Part shown: piece by piece, positions 63,801-64,000 of the stretch
How the letters are laid out: the number at the start of each line of letters is the position of its first letter
How positions within the stretch are numbered: position 1 is the stretch's first letter
Assembly: GCF_008298015.1 (NCBI RefSeq)
Contig: NZ_VTPX01000010.1
Location: 1-64,000, forward strand
From: Salinicola corii
GTDB lineage: Bacteria; Pseudomonadota; Gammaproteobacteria; Pseudomonadales; Halomonadaceae
Length of the DNA stretch: 64,000 bases
Direction of reading: 5' to 3'
Notes under the pieces: model-generated
What the model was told of the DNA's origin: nothing
What the model saw: only the letters and a program-made list of their open reading frames with translations
Databases searched by the model: none
Translations under genes and position numbers: made by a program

Positions 63801-64000
63801 TCAGATCCCCTCGGGGAAATGCTCGGGGGTGCCCTGCCTTTCCGGCGGGGCAGGTTTCGGGTGCCGCCGGACGGCGGCCTGGATCATTCGGTGCTCGAGA
63901 TCGGCGTTTTCCATTTCCTGCCGGACGTGTTCACTGGCGCGCCACTCTCGATATCGCTGGAGTTGCTCGTCGAGCTCCTCCTGGGTGAGTTCTTTCGGAG
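63801..64000 (-). CDS. Hypothetical protein, 5' end beyond the window
   Basis: An open frame enters from the right edge and stops with TGA at 63801-63803. The visible 66 codons read as a charged, helical segment (ELTQEELDEQLQRYREWRAS...MENADLEHRMIQAAVRRHP) and end PEHFPEGI. It lies 12 bp upstream of the next gene in the same leftward train, so it is very probably real. No family recognised. Confidence 0.55.
   Translation of the reverse strand, partial: PKELTQEELDEQLQRYREWRASEHVRQEMENADLEHRMIQAAVRRHPKPAPPERQGTPEHFPEGI

Overview
This window comes from the chromosome of a GC-rich gammaproteobacterium. The best fit is the family Halomonadaceae (Halomonas, Salinicola and relatives); this is an inference from protein resemblance and gene order, not from a database search. 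The uvrA / YajR-type transporter / ssb order and the phrB / MerR pair also occur in Pseudomonas and its neighbours.

Positions 1-32542 are the central expression machinery, all on the + strand. They hold the 3' end of an rRNA operon (5S rRNA and its terminator), birA, tRNA-Tyr/Gly/Thr, tRNA-Trp, secE-nusG, rplKAJL, rpoBC, the str operon (rpsL-rpsG-fusA-tuf), the S10 operon (rpsJ to rpsQ), the spc operon (rplN to rpmJ, with secY) and the alpha operon (rpsM-rpsK-rpsD-rpoA-rplQ). Several sigma70 promoters, an L10 leader and terminators are readable. The second tuf gene often found between tRNA-Thr and tRNA-Trp is absent, and so is the coaX gene that often follows birA.

Positions 32543-38040 hold a 267-bp imperfect palindromic element after rplQ, a strong shared terminator, uvrA (-), a yajR-like transporter and ssb.

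Positions 38432-42682 are a catabolic cassette: a TetR-type regulator followed by nicE, nicD, nicX and nicF. Together these encode the lower nicotinate pathway: 2,5-dihydroxypyridine -> N-formylmaleamate -> maleamate -> maleate -> fumarate. Catalytic residues are intact in all four enzymes. The upper pathway (nicotinate hydroxylase, 6-hydroxynicotinate monooxygenase) is not in the window.

Positions 42960-60442 are accessory and housekeeping genes: an OPT-family transporter, an SMP-30 lactonase-like protein, an epimerase-like protein with a PlsC acyltransferase, fabA-fabB, a PAS-GGDEF-EAL protein, and a probable light-response locus. That locus consists of phrB photolyase, a MerR/LitR-like regulator lacking B12 ligands, TGTACA-type operator repeats and a divergent YfcH-type epimerase. 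rapA and three small membrane or secreted proteins follow.

From 60815 to the right edge lies the left end of a prophage or genomic island integrated in a tRNA-Pro(CGG) gene. A 48-bp 3' tRNA fragment is followed by a tyrosine integrase and then a leftward train of tightly overlapping small phage-type genes: an AlpA-like protein, two four-cysteine zinc-finger proteins, a small membrane protein and several unknowns. The train runs off the window.
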